DNA from: Amaranthus tricolor
Taxonomy: Eukaryota; Streptophyta; Magnoliopsida; Caryophyllales; Amaranthaceae
Direction: 5' to 3'
NCBI RefSeq assembly: GCF_026212465.1
Contig: NC_080048.1
Span: 37,290,375 to 37,354,374, forward strand
Length of the DNA stretch: 64,000 bases
The notes under the pieces were generated by a model. The model was given only the letters and a program-made list of their open reading frames with translations, ran no database searches and was not told where the DNA came from. Each line of letters starts with the position of its first letter. Positions within the stretch are counted from its first letter, which is position 1. Both the position numbers and the translations under genes were made by a program. Positions 11,775 to 23,994 of the stretch are shown here, in pieces.

Positions 11775-12322
11775 GGCCCGTTTGGTATATGGTATTAGAG
11801 GGCGGTAAAGGTAATAAAATTAAGTAATAAAAAATTTGGTTGTTTGGATGCCTTCAATGGTAATGGATAGTAATAAAATAAGGTAATAAAATTACCAAAA
11901 AGGGCCATTTTTATTACCATCAAACAACCTGATATTAGGCTGTAATGGTAATGAAGTATTACTGTGGTAATAAAATAAGGTAATGTTGTTTCGAGTTGAA
12001 GAAAAAAATAATGAAGAAAAAAAGGTAAAGTATGTAATTATCCAAAAAAATATTATTATAAAAAAAAATCATTAGATAGAATAATTTAGATACAATAATG
12101 CTTTTAGATACAAATATACAATAATAAAACTAAGAGTCATTACCATTTTTTATTACTAACAACCAAATGCAATCAATGGAATATTATCTTCCATTACCAT
12201 TCTTTAGTCATGCACACCAAACAAAAGAATCTTCATTACCAATTCTCATATCCATTCATTCATTACTATTGCCATTACAATATTTCATTTCCATTACTTC
12301 ATTACCATCAACCAAACAGGCC
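11775..12322. repeat. MITE with GGCC(C/T)GTTTGG ends
   Basis: A 548-bp element whose left end GGCCCGTTTGGTATATGGTA pairs with the right end, the complement of GGCCTGTTTGGTTGATGGTA. The interior is rich in GGTAATAAAAT and its complement ATTACCATT. Such ends are common in hAT-type plant MITEs. I see no clear 8-bp target duplication. Confidence 0.65.
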
Positions 12323-12652
12323 GAAAGAGCTCCGCCAGTATAACTACTTTTAGGGTTAATTAACTGTGTAAATTATCATTGTTTGGTAAACAAATAGTTG
12401 TTATGTACTTAGTAGATAATGTTGAGAATAATGTAGAAATAATTTTAAGACGCTACTTTTAAAGTTGGCATACTAACGTTTTGTAAACAAAAGCATGGAC
12501 CAACAAATGCTATTTAAATATTGCTATGTTGTCGATTAATGATATTTTAGTTTAAAGGATTTAGCCTTATTGAACCACTGACAACTATATTAAAAATCTA
12601 AAAAAATGGTGAAATTTTTACTATATACGAATTTTTTTTCACAAATTTTTAC

Positions 12653-13020
12653 TTGAGACCGTTTTTATAAAAGACGCGTCTCAAATGGGCCGACCCATTA
12701 TTACTTAGAAAAACGTGCACTGTGTAATTTTATTTGTAGTTGGTGTTATAACCTATTGAAGTTGGTATTATAACCTGTTAGAGTTGATATTATAACATAT
12801 TAAAGTTGATATCTCCAAACAAGTTATAATACCAACTTAAATAGATCATGACACCAACTCCAAATACTAACTTTAATAGGTTATAATACCAACTTTAATA
12901 GGTTATAACACCAACTTTAAATAGGCTCAACTGCGCGCATCAGTTTTTAGATTTTTTTTCTTTTTTTTAATTATTGGGTCTGAGTCTGAAGAGCCGTCTC
13001 TTATAAAGACAGTCTCTCAA
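12653..13020. repeat. MITE-like element with inverted tandem arrays
   Basis: The outer ends are TTGAGACCGTTTTTATAAAA and the complement of TTGAGAGACTGTCTTTATAA, forming imperfect terminal inverted repeats. Inside (about 12738-12925) the left half holds about four copies of a roughly 22-bp unit, GTTGGTATTATAACCTATTA and variants. The right half holds the same unit in reverse complement, so one long stem built of tandem repeats could form. Confidence 0.7.
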
Positions 13021-13304
13021 GAGAGGCGCTTTCTTTTTTATGAACAATTGATAACATGTACTTCTTTTTATACAATTAATACAACTTGTAAATCTAAACA
13101 TTTATAATTGAAGTATCATATGAAGTATGTTTTTTTGTAAATGAGATATGAGGTGGGTAATGAATGACGAGCCGACAGACGGAAAATGTGTCTCAAGTCT
13201 CGACTGTTTAGAAATGATAAAACAATTAATGGTTAAAGCATCATGTTCGCAAGTTTGCGTGTAGAGGTTTGTATTTGGACACAAATTTTGATATGATAGT
13301 TTCC

Positions 13305-13705
13305 TGGTAGATTTTATAACTTAGTATTAAAACAAAACATTGTTAATATAATCACTTTCTAAAATTGCTTACGTATTACTTTTTGAATAAAATTTTTTTT
13401 TCTAAAACTCAATTATGATGTCATTGTTATTATGACTAATGTTTATGTCTTTGATTTTTCAACTTTCTAATTATGACTATAATATATTCATATTGATTGA
13501 TTTTTTACGTTTTAGGTCACATTGTTTAATGTATTATAAAAAAAACATATTTTTTCAATTATTTATAAAATCTTTATAATGTTATTTATTAAATGAGCAT
13601 ATGATATTTTGAAATGATTAAAATATATAGCCGTAAATTTTATTTTTTGTTTATACATATGTTAAAAAATTTAACAAAGTCGTGCATTAAACGGTCATTA
13701 TCTAG
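13305..13705 (+). mobile_element. Helitron-like non-autonomous element, copy A
   Basis: About 400 bp ending in CTAG at 13702-13705 followed by T. Just before the end is a degraded hairpin region (GTCGTGCATTAAACGGTC). It is a diverged homologue, in opposite orientation, of 43295-43692; shared blocks include GTTATTATGACTAATGTTTA and TATGTCTTTGATTTTTCAAC with substitutions. The CTAG terminus preceded by a hairpin and followed by T is the Helitron 3' signature. No Rep/helicase coding is present. Confidence 0.5.
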
Positions 13706-14599
13706 TTATTACTAATTTAATATTTTAATATATATTTATAGTCTTAAAATAATTAATTATAATTTTAAGGTGTTCTCTCAAAAATAGTATACTATATTTT
13801 TTAATACTTAAAAGACATCCTTATGATTTACAAGTAGTATTAGCTTACCTATTTTCATGAGTTCCCTTTAAAAAAATTAGGCTTTGTCTTTCTTTTTTAA
13901 ATTCCTTTTTCCTTGTTTGGGTGGTTGAGCTATCTATCCAATGCTATGAAGTATGAACTACTCACATTTAATTCCTTAATAATCCAGCTTCCAAGGAACT
14001 CATCATCTCCTATTTCCACACTATACTTTCTAACTTACACTTCTTTCACATACACTATAAATACCCTACCCAAACAACCCTTTTCCCCTACACATATAAT
14101 CCAGCTTCCAAGCAACTCATCTTTGAATTTGGGAGGAAAAAGTACGATTTGAATGAAAGATGGTAAAGTTAGGGTTTATGTTTTGGGGAAAAAAATTGAT
14201 ATTGATGGCATTTGAAATTGTGAGTCGCATAAATAGGCGTACAACAGCCTTAAAGCTTCGAAATTAACGTTTGCTAATGTTCTATGTGCAAAAAAATTAT
14301 GGTAGAACAATTTGGTAAACCTCAGGTTATTACATGGATTTTTGTAAAGTTTTGATTACTACGTGGAGAACCCAAAATATCAGAATTACCATATGAATTT
14401 TCCCATATATTTATCCATATTCTCGTAAAACACAATCTCTCAATACATAACCTTAAATAATAAGATCATATTTACATATCAATCGGACCATTACCCATCT
14501 CACAATGAGACCCTAATAACCAATTTGTGGCTAAAGGAGTGTATTTTGGAAGCAATATAGAGGCTAACAACCAAACCAACCGACAACGCTTGAACTCAT

Positions 14600-14782
14600 T
14601 TGACACCAACAAAACAAAAACCCTCCCAAATCATAGATCCGATCGTCTTTTTCAATCTTCCCTCCTATTCTGAATACTCATTCTCATCCTCCTTCAAATC
14701 TCGTAATCCTCCTCATTTTTCCTCCATTATCGATCTACAAATTCGCCATTTCCATACCTCGATTCCTAATGGAAGGATATGA
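14600..14782 (+). other. Possible uORF whose stop overlaps the transporter start
   Basis: A 60-codon reading frame starts at ATG 14600 and ends with TGA at 14780-14782, overlapping the main ATG (14779) as ATGA. If the transcript begins upstream of 14600, this uORF would reduce translation of the transporter, or allow termination-coupled reinitiation. Its predicted peptide is not recognised. Whether 14600 lies in the mRNA is unknown. Confidence 0.35.
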
Positions 14783-17700
14783 AATCCAACGACTTTTCAC
14801 TATTAAATACAGAGCATAATGAATTGTTAAGCTGTACATCTCTCAGTCGCGAGCCGTCCTACTCCAACTGGCGTGATTTTAATCAGCTCGTAAATACTCA
14901 AATTCAACCAGTTGAAGTAGAGGAAAGTGACGATTTCGAGTTGCCATTAAATCGACAACTACAAGCAATTGGAATGGATAAGCACGGTGATTTCGAAAGA
15001 GACGATGATGTTGTTGTTTATAATGGCAAGAACAGTTATGTACCTTTCAATGTTGAAGTTAGGGATGAAGAAGATAGGAATCAGAGTAGTGTGAGTAATA
15101 CCAGTGAAATTACAGCTGCTAATGTGCTTAGAACTTTGTTTTTCATCTGCGTTTGGTATACTTTCAGCTTGTTTTTGACACTGTAAGTAATTATTTGCTT
15201 ACTGTTTTATTTTCTTGTCGATTTTGAGGTTATTAGCTGTTATTTGAATTTGGTAGTGCATTAGGAGCTGATTTATGAATTGATTATAGTTGAACGATTA
15301 AAACTGAATTGAAACAGCATATTGATTGTTATTGTACGAATTTAGTGCGCAAATTGTGGGCAATCTAATTTGTGAGTGTAAATTTTGTGTGCCGTGCCAA
15401 TTTATATGGCCATGTCAACTAAAGAACGGTGATCGCTAATAAGCGCTAATATCATGTTATGGGGCGAGCTGTTAATGAAATGGGAATATTCAACCTTGTT
15501 GGAGTTCAAAGCTAATATATTTGCAGTTGATAAATAAAATCACAAGTTGTTTATGGATTCGATATTGGAGTTTTTGTATATTTAAATGTTGCCATGCTGT
15601 TAATGGACGAATGGATCCTAGTTTGATAGTTTTGAACAATGGGGCAACTTAGATTGGAGAAATAATGATGTTCTGTGTTATGGTTTCAACAAAGTCGTCT
15701 TTTGTTTGGTGTTGTTAGAATTTAATGTCTTTAGTAGCCATCTTGGGTGTAGCATAGGTGATGTAATTGTGTGAGAACAGAGATAGTTTGCTTTAATTGT
15801 ATGAGAATTGAGATAGGATATTATCCTGTCTGTATTTTTTTTAGGATGCTTTAAATTAGAGGAAAACGGGGATATGGTTGTGTGAAAACCGAGGTGCTAT
15901 TGCTCCCTAATCATGCACCACTTTATTCCAATCTTATATTATGGTCTTCCATAGTGCAAACTATTGATTGTATAACCACATTGTGGCCACATGTTAATTA
16001 TTTTTGAAATTACTGCAACCGCAATATAGTTCACGAGAACTATGAAACCATAGTCCATACGCATTGACTGCGGAACTAGTTTCACAATTGTTATCGCAAC
16101 CCCAACTGTATCCTAGATTTTTAACTATGAGTTCCTCATCATTAACTAATCTTGGATATACTAGATTATTGGTTCTTTTAACCAATCATGTTTTCCTTGT
16201 GTTCACCCCCTATGGAGACTAGTGAGCATCAATTGGGAATAGAGGAAACATGTGACACGTTATGTGATTTATTTGGAAGCATTCTTATGCGATGCTAATG
16301 GGACTAGCATGTCATATTATCATTGTCTTTCATATGTAATGGCTATACATGTTCTTATCATATAAAAACTTTTATTTGAGGTGTGTTGTGAATTAAGTAG
16401 TGAAGTTTCATGTTATAAGCTTCTAATTACGAAGAATATTTCCTAAAAAATTTCCCATTACTATGTAAGTGAAGAAATAACGAAGTCACTTTTAGTTCTT
16501 TGGCTATTTGATTGATCGAAATATATTAATATTTAATATGTATAGTATAATTTATAACCATTTGTTCTTTTTTTTTCTTGTTTAATGGTGGTGGATTATT
16601 TTGTCTCTCAAAATACTCGTTTCATTTGCTGCAACTAGGTATAATAAATCCTTGTTAGGGGATCACATGGGGAAGTTTCCAGCTCCCTTATTGATGAACT
16701 CATTTCACTTTTCCATGCAAGCTGTATTATCTAAAACTATTACTTGGATATGGCATGAAAGGTTTCACAAAGGTGTACGAATGACATGGAGAGATTACTT
16801 TGCTAAAGGTATGCGAGTCAGTCTTAATTTAGCTCATGTTTTGCAATGAGTTTCTCTGACTTAAGATTTGATTTTATTCTTATACTACATGACATGCTGG
16901 ATACATTTTAGAAAATGAGTTAAAGGTTTTCCGTGAATTATCTTTCTGTCACATATGTGGCCATAAAGTCCCTTGTGGATCTCGACTGTGGCTAGGGTTA
17001 TCGTTTTATTTTGAGGAGTTTGGCCTTTTTCATTTGTGTAATACCTTTTTCCTTAAACTCATACTTTTTAGATTTGCCATATTTTCGAATGAAACCTTTT
17101 ACACATTTCCTTGCATTGCTTGGCTTTTGGGATTAACAGTCTGAGGTGAATAATAGAGATAGAATAACAGGATAATGCTTTTCAGAAGCTTGAACTTGAG
17201 TAATTTTTATGCTCAGATTAATGTATCACTTGTTGTTCATCCCAATCATTTTTGTCTTTTTAAATTTCCCTTACCATTTACCTTGAGTTTAGTGTTGTCA
17301 TGAAAACATTGCAGTACAATACTTGATACGTGATAGGTATTGGCGTATTGCCGGTACTATGGACATTAGTACAATAATTGAAATGTTGCATGTATACATG
17401 GAAGAATAGGTTGGCTACGGGCCGAGTAGGTCGAGTTAGTGTCAGTTTTGGAGTGTTGCTTGTTTATGAAAACCTGGCTCTGAACTGAACCTGTCCACAT
17501 GCTCTGTCTTGATTTTCATATGAATTTTCATTTTGTTATGGGAGCATTGTTCCTTCTTGATCGATGTTTGTAGAATCATAGTAGTGATTTTTGCAAGTTA
17601 GCCCATATTTGAAATTATTTTGAGCAAAGCAAGCTTATTTGTACATAGAATTGTTCCAGTCAATATTCTTTAAATACTTCTCTTTATTGTCAATTATTAC

Positions 17701-20700
17701 CAAAAGGGGTGTAGGCACTGTTATGAGTTTATCCGTTTTATTGTCTTTCATTCGGTTTCTGAGATGATAAATCAATATTTCATAATGAAATTTAAATATT
17801 GCCTAACTGAAAACTATTTCTGTTAATATTGACGTATCTAATAGCTAATGCTACAGATGGCCTTTGCCTTTCACAGTTTTTCCAACAGCGCTTGCGACAG
17901 CACTGGATATTAACCTAAGCAATGCCTCACTTGTTTTCATATCTGTTACATTTGCCACTATGGTCCGTTCCTCACACTGGATATTAACCTAAGCAATGTC
18001 TCACTTTTTTGAAACTTTCCATTATTCCTGCCTTTTGAATAATGAGACACTTACTTCCATTTCCTTTGGATATTGTCCCCCTTTTTTGCAGTGTAAATCA
18101 GCGTCTCCAATATTTCTTCTTCTCTTTGCTTTTGCTTTCAGGTATGTGCTATCTTGCCACTTTCATTTCCTTGTTCTGTCTCTCCTCTTAAGATAACTTA
18201 GTCTTGTTACCCATTTCTGTACATCTTTGCATTTCTTTATGTTTTATGTTGGGAAATGGATAACCGGTATTTTTAGAAATATTTTGTAATTGTGACATTC
18301 ACATATGTCACAGCTCCTAGTTGCATTAGGGAGAAACAAGTGAATGACCCGGTGGTTTTCAGTTTTCAGTATGTGTAGCTAAAGTGTTGGAGGCTAAATC
18401 AGATTTTTTTTGGAAATGATGTTGGTGGGACCCAAGGTGTTTCTATAGGTTACATTAGGGAGAAACAATGACAGGAATAGTATGCATTGGTGGTTACTAA
18501 TTACTTATGTTTTCTGTTGAAAGTCCTTGATCACCGTTTCGATATTGGTGTGGGTAATTGGTGTTAACTTTTAATATATTTTGTTTGTTTTACATGTCAA
18601 TTGAACTAAGGTACCCTGAATGAAATTTTTAGTTAAAAGCAAGTCCTGAAACCTCATTAGTGATATGTCTAGCATAGTGAAATTGTTGTGATCACATTAA
18701 TGGGACGATGATGTGTTAACGAGAATGATGCAAAGACCCTAGAGAACAAGGCGGATGCAATTTGAATCAGCATTTGCGCTATGACTGTTAGTTGACAACA
18801 TCCTTGTTTCCCCTTGAATTCCATGAGGGTAGAGAAGGGCGAGGGTAGTAAAGTACAGAATCAGGTTTGAGGGAAGTGCTTTCATGAATGAGTTTAAGAG
18901 ATACTGCTTGAAATGCTTGAAATACTACTGCAAGGGCTAATTTTAGTTGTCTAATGGTGATTACAATATGTTCGGGAAAAACCAGCCACTCCCCCCACTA
19001 GAAAAACCACATGCCCTTAATGTCACTACGTAATATGGTTTTGTAGTCCTGCAGGATTTTGAAATGTGACGCAGATGTTCACTTGTTTAGTGTGGTATTG
19101 ATTCTTTAGTTCAGCATATTTATCGAAGAGTATCCAATTATTTCCAATTTTGGTTGCTACAGGTTTTGTTAGATCTCTCAATATTCTCTTGTTCTTAGTT
19201 AGCTACAATGAAATGTTTGTTCCAGCTATCACTTACAGTATATAGAGGTCTCAACGTTTATGTGCCTATTTTGTCTTTTTGCTTGCAGCCTGATCTAATT
19301 TCAAAAGGATTTAAATTTTTTATTTTTTGTTGATTTAGGTTGGAGTCTCCAAGTTATAACCTTTTTGGAATCATTCTAGTTATCTCATTTGGAGTTCTGT
19401 TGACTGGTACGTGCAAGCAGCTGTGTGGTTTTTGACTGTCTACTGTAGTTTCCTCAATTTTCCTATTGTAACAGATGCAGCCATATTTTCCTATTAGTAT
19501 ATGACACTGTCATTTTACTTGGCCCTGTTCATCAAGGAAAAAAATAGAAAATTATTTTTTAGCACAATTCATCATCATTGATTTTCATTTTCCTTTTTTT
19601 CTTTAATGAACAGTGCTAAGATAAATGCAAAATGTCATATACTCGGTTTGAATATATGGCTGCTTTTTTAACAGTGGAAGAGTCGAATTTAAGGAAACAG
19701 CACCAATAGCCACACCTCTGTTATGGTTGAATTAAGGCATTGAGAATTGTGGCCTCACTTCTGCTATTTTTTGTGTGGCTTATTGCTGATTGAGTTGCAA
19801 ATCCGATGAAATAGTGACACTTGCATAATACTTTTGGCTGGCAGTCGCGAAGGATACAGAATTTGAGATTTGGGGATTTGTCTTTGTTATGCTTGCTTCT
19901 GTTATGTCTGGCTTTCGCTGGTGTATGACACAAATTCTTCTTCAGGTATTACAGTCTTATGCTTGATTTCTCTAGTTTTACGCTTAGCTAAAAGTAGCAA
20001 CTTGTGAATAAGGTATATGATGAAATTGGGTCGCTAATTTGTTGCTTGTGTTTTTTGTTTTTGTTCATACAAACTCTTGTGTCTCTGGCCTTGGATGGTT
20101 GTTCTGCATTGTGGTTGTATTTGATGCAAACAAAATCGTGTGCTGAAGAAAGAAGCCTATGGTGAGTACCTAACATGTTGCGGATTCATTATGAATGGGA
20201 AATTTATGTGACGATAATGCCAACTAGTTTATAATTCATTATGAATGGAAAAATTATGTCAATAATGTGAAGAGGTCTATGTAATAATGCTTTTCTAGTA
20301 CTTATGAAATAGTTGTGTATACGGTATTCTATTTTTGGAAATTAGAGTTGTAGTTGCGACTTGGGTAACAACAGTCACCTTTTCTTTAGCATACTTGATG
20401 AAACTATAGTATCCATTATGTTTCATGTCCTTTTTATGGCTTTTCAGCCATGTTGGTACTTGACCATTTTTTTCATCTTCTATGATTCTTGCAAATATTT
20501 TAAACCATTGAAGCTTTACTTATTTTGATCAGGTGACATTTGACACTCAATTTGAATTTTTAAATGTAAACTACTTAAATTTGCTTTTGTTTTTGCTTTC
20601 AGGGTTAAAGAATCCACTTACCTTTATGAGTTATGTGACCCCAATCATGGCACTTGTGACTGGTTTAATGTCCCTTCTTCTGGATCCCTGGGATGAGTTT

Positions 20701-23700
20701 CCTCAGAATGAATATTTCAATAGCTCCTGGCATATCACAAGAAGTTGTTTGCTTATGCTTTTTGGCGGTTTTCTGGCCTTTTTTATGGTAATATGTGGTC
20801 ACTAAGTTACCTTGTGCTTTTTGTTATAGAGTTTAGGCCTTCATAACAGTCCTACATATATGGTTTGTTTTGATACCTTTTATTCCCCTTCTTCTGTTTC
20901 AGGTACTAACGGAGTATGTCCTGATATCAGTAACTAGTGCAGTAACTGTTACAATAGCTGGAATTGTTAAGGAGGCTGTCACCATAATTGTATGAAATTT
21001 TTAGAGTTTTTAAAAATCAGTTCTAATGTTGTCATTTTTGATTGTTTGCCTGTGTTCTTCGTTTCCTTATTCTACCCCCTCCCACCTTATGAGTTCTTGT
21101 TTTCAATATATTAGTACTTGGGCAAAACATTTTCACGAAATTGATACCATAGTATGCTTATGTTTGGTCATGAGTTCATTGCTATCAGATGCGACTTGTA
21201 CTTCTGAAGCATTGATGGAAGGCGCCTGAAATCCTTTTGCTCTTAGAGTTTACCGTGGAATATGATTCTTTTTAATTTCATGGACTTGAGTTCCTAGTTG
21301 ATAGCCTTTCAGGATCAAGTTGTAGTTTTATTAACTCATATTATTGTAATAAAGTATAAAGCACGAATAATAGTGCAAAACTCAAAGCCAACCTTAGTAT
21401 TTTCCCTCCAATTAATAACGAATAGAAGATGGAACTTAATTCCACACCGATCATTTACCTTTATTAGATTGCTCATTCTCTCCACTCATCTTAATTTAAC
21501 CTGTCAGTAATGTTATACCAACTTTGCCGCTGCTGCCAAATACACCCCTAACAATCACTGGACTTTGCCCAACACAACAAACAAATCCGGCCTCCCTAGT
21601 CCTCTCCCTTAGAGTGTATTAAACAATTATCGGTAATAGTCCTCCCTTGCTTTTGCATTTTCTCTCTTTTGAATTTATTTCGTCTGCCCATAGTATAGCC
21701 ATTATTGCTGTCTGCAAGCTATTGCTAGCCTCTCCTGGTTCCCTCTAGCCTCCATATCAAATTCCCAGTCTGACATAGCAGAAGCATAACTTAGGCTTGC
21801 ATGAAATAGGTACTTGTCAGTTGTAAATTTCGTCAAACATCTTTTGCACATTTTATTAAAAAGTATACTAGTTTATGTCTTGAACAAAATAAACTATAAA
21901 AGTTGAAAGTACGTACAAACCATTGCATGGAAATTATCTTACAAAAAACGAATTCCACCGCAATGAAGAAGCATATCAGGATTACCCGTATGGCTGTATC
22001 TCGAAAGAAATAACTATTAGTTTCAGTTAAAACAAGGGATTTACATCAAACGAAAAGTAACCAAGGCATGATGAAACTTGGTAAGATAATTCTGGAACTC
22101 AAACTACGATATGTCAGCACCATTGGCTATTATGGAGATTCCCAAGGTCTTGTTTCGAAGAAGGGCTTCAATTTGAGCCTTGGAGTACATACTCTTTGGG
22201 TTTGATGTGGAAGGTGGGGGTGGGGAGTGAGCGGACTGAAGGAGAAGGGCTCAGCTAAGGGTTGATTGAAGTATTTTTGACAGCAATGCCAAACCCTTGA
22301 CCCCAACAATATGGGGTCAGTTAGGGAGCTAGGGGTCATTTATTGGTTAAACAAATCATGACAGTTGATTCTAAAAGTTTTGAAGAATTAGCGCCCTACT
22401 TACAGATGCCTTTTGATTATTAATCTCTAATAGAAGTTACACTATATGCCCTCCCGTTTTTACTGTAGGTACTGGGTAGAGAGATAACAAGTTTGTTTTT
22501 ATTTTTAATATCATTTATTTCATGTCTTTTATGGCTCAGATTATTGGAGGGTCTTTTTCCCTTCTTTTTCTCAGTGTCTTTTCTGAATCCTTGGTCACAT
22601 AGACTTTGTTAAAGCTGCAAAAGTGAATTTGAAACAGGCGCAACATGATCCGCTAGCTAATTCGTTTTTTGAATTCGCGATTTGCTCAAATTTGTCCAAG
22701 AATAGCCCAAAACCGACCATAATACGCTTTTTTCAATTCGTGATTGACAAGGAGATCAGCGAATCATGTGACACTAGGCGCAACTGTCAGGTTATCATTT
22801 GTTGTTTGAAGAGGAAAGGAACCATCAATTTATTCTTAAACAAGAAAACTTTTGAAAGCATCAAGCTATCTGATCATATACCACCTCCTTACAAGATTTG
22901 TGTGTAGCTTGTCTTTGCTTTGGGATTGTCATATTTGAAAGTACTATTCTAATGTCATTGCTTGATTCTAAACTATAAATAATGAACTGGTGAGAAAACT
23001 GAATCATGTGATTGTCGCTATTATCTGATGTGTATTCTTTACTTTCCCTTCTATTTTACTCGTTAGTGGATGCATGATGCTATCTGATGCAAGGACTGGT
23101 TGTACTGTTCTGCAATCGATACAGTATTACTGCTCTGCATTGGCGTTACATTATAATGATTATTTGTTCTTACTGAATTTATGTATCCTTTTTGTTTATG
23201 GAACTGGTTTTAGTTTTGAACAAATAACCGGAGCTTTTTTTGGCAAGACAGGTGGATTACTGCTTCTAATATCCCATTTACTTCTTTCAGGTTGCTGTCT
23301 TTTACTTCCATGATGAGTTTACATGGTTGAAAGGGATTGGTCTTCTGATAATCATGATTGGTGTCAGTTTATTCAATTGGTTCAAGTAAGTATACGCCAA
23401 TATGCTTCTGATTGGTTAGCTTCAATTTATTTTTTTGGCTTTGGTTTAACGATTGTAACATCTTTGTTATTACTTCAAAGTAAACATTCATGACCTTTCT
23501 ACCAATATGCACGGTACTGTGGAGTTTTATATGCTATGTTTATATATGAAATCATATTGAAATCACTAGTTAAGTAGCATATCACATTCTCTCTACATAC
23601 TGTGCCCCACCAAGGTTTTAACTATTCATCGGCCACAGTTTCCCCGATAAGGAAATAATTTTCTGTCACCCCAAGATGATGATGTACTTCTGGTATCTAA

Positions 23701-23994
23701 TAATCAAGTATCAAACTAGGAAGATTTGAAGTATAGCCTGCAAATTATTAACTTGAGGTAGCTGGATTTTAGTTATAAATGGTTGATAACAACAGGGAAA
23801 AACAAGGGAGAAAATAGCTTGAATATTCTAAATGAGATAGCATGTCTAGCTTCTTATACTAACAATTCTGCTTTCCTTATAGATATCAGAAGCTTCAGGA
23901 GGTTCAAGTCAGTGAAAATGCAGGGGAACAGCCAGTTGCATCTAATATCCCTGCAAAATATGTGATTCTTGAAGAGGCAGATGATCATATCTGA
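14779..23994 (+). CDS. Sugar-phosphate/nucleotide-sugar transporter (DMT superfamily, TPT/SLC35C2-like)
   Basis: Eleven exons join in phase: 14779-15182, 16639-16808, 17877-17962, 18092-18141, 19339-19406, 19845-19945, 20149-20161, 20603-20787, 20903-20989, 23291-23385 and 23883-23994, giving 456 aa. The first about 110 residues are a polar cytosolic tail. About ten hydrophobic segments follow, starting with RTLFFICVWYTFSLFLTLYN. Family-type segments are NKSLLG, SFRW/SGFRWCMTQ, KNPLTFMSYVTPIMA, LTEYVLISVTSAVTV and GIVKEAVTI. It ends with a short tail, YVILEEADDHI. The layout matches the Arabidopsis At1g06470 type, a Golgi or ER member of the triose-phosphate/nucleotide-sugar family, by recollection. 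The substrate is unknown. A 13-nt exon (20149-20161) is needed to keep phase. The exon 3 donor is a weak ATG/GTCCGT. Confidence 0.9.
17901..18005 (+). repeat. 31-bp duplication of exon 3 sequence around its donor
   Basis: The exon 3 piece at 17901-17931 (CACTGGATATTAACCTAAGC...) is repeated with one substitution at 17975-18005, inside the following 129-bp intron. The copies are 74 bp apart and bracket the donor at 17962/17963. The second copy would not extend a coherent protein if retained. Confidence 0.85.
20149..20161 (+). other. 13-nt microexon of the transporter gene
   Basis: AAAGAAGCCTATG is preceded by an AG and followed by GTGAGT. Exon 19845-19945 ends in phase 0 with ILLQ. Exon 20603 can only be read as GLKNPL in phase 1. 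Inserting these 13 bases gives LLQ-KEAYG-LKNP, the expected family wording. Confidence 0.85.
21000..23290 (+). other. Large transporter intron 9, no recognisable gene
   Basis: Between exons 20903-20989 and 23291-23385. Short open frames here on both strands (for example 22130-22339 and 22623-22907) have no recognisable domain and no splice context, and I treat them as chance. The stretch is probably repeat-derived but I cannot name the element. Confidence 0.5.

Larger units (their letters stand above)
11063..14599. other. Divergent spacer between TBL and transporter genes
   Basis: About 3.5 kb between two divergently transcribed genes. The first few hundred bases should carry the TBL promoter; a TATA-like CTAATATAAACACC on the minus strand lies about 55-70 bp upstream of its ATG. 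The rest holds elements at 11775-12322, 12653-13020 and 13305-13705. 13706-14599 shows no gene. Confidence 0.55.

Noticed and set aside
22130..22907. Two small ORFs in the transporter intron 9
   Set aside because: No domain, no conserved splice borders, and opposite strands. They read as chance open frames in repeat-like DNA.
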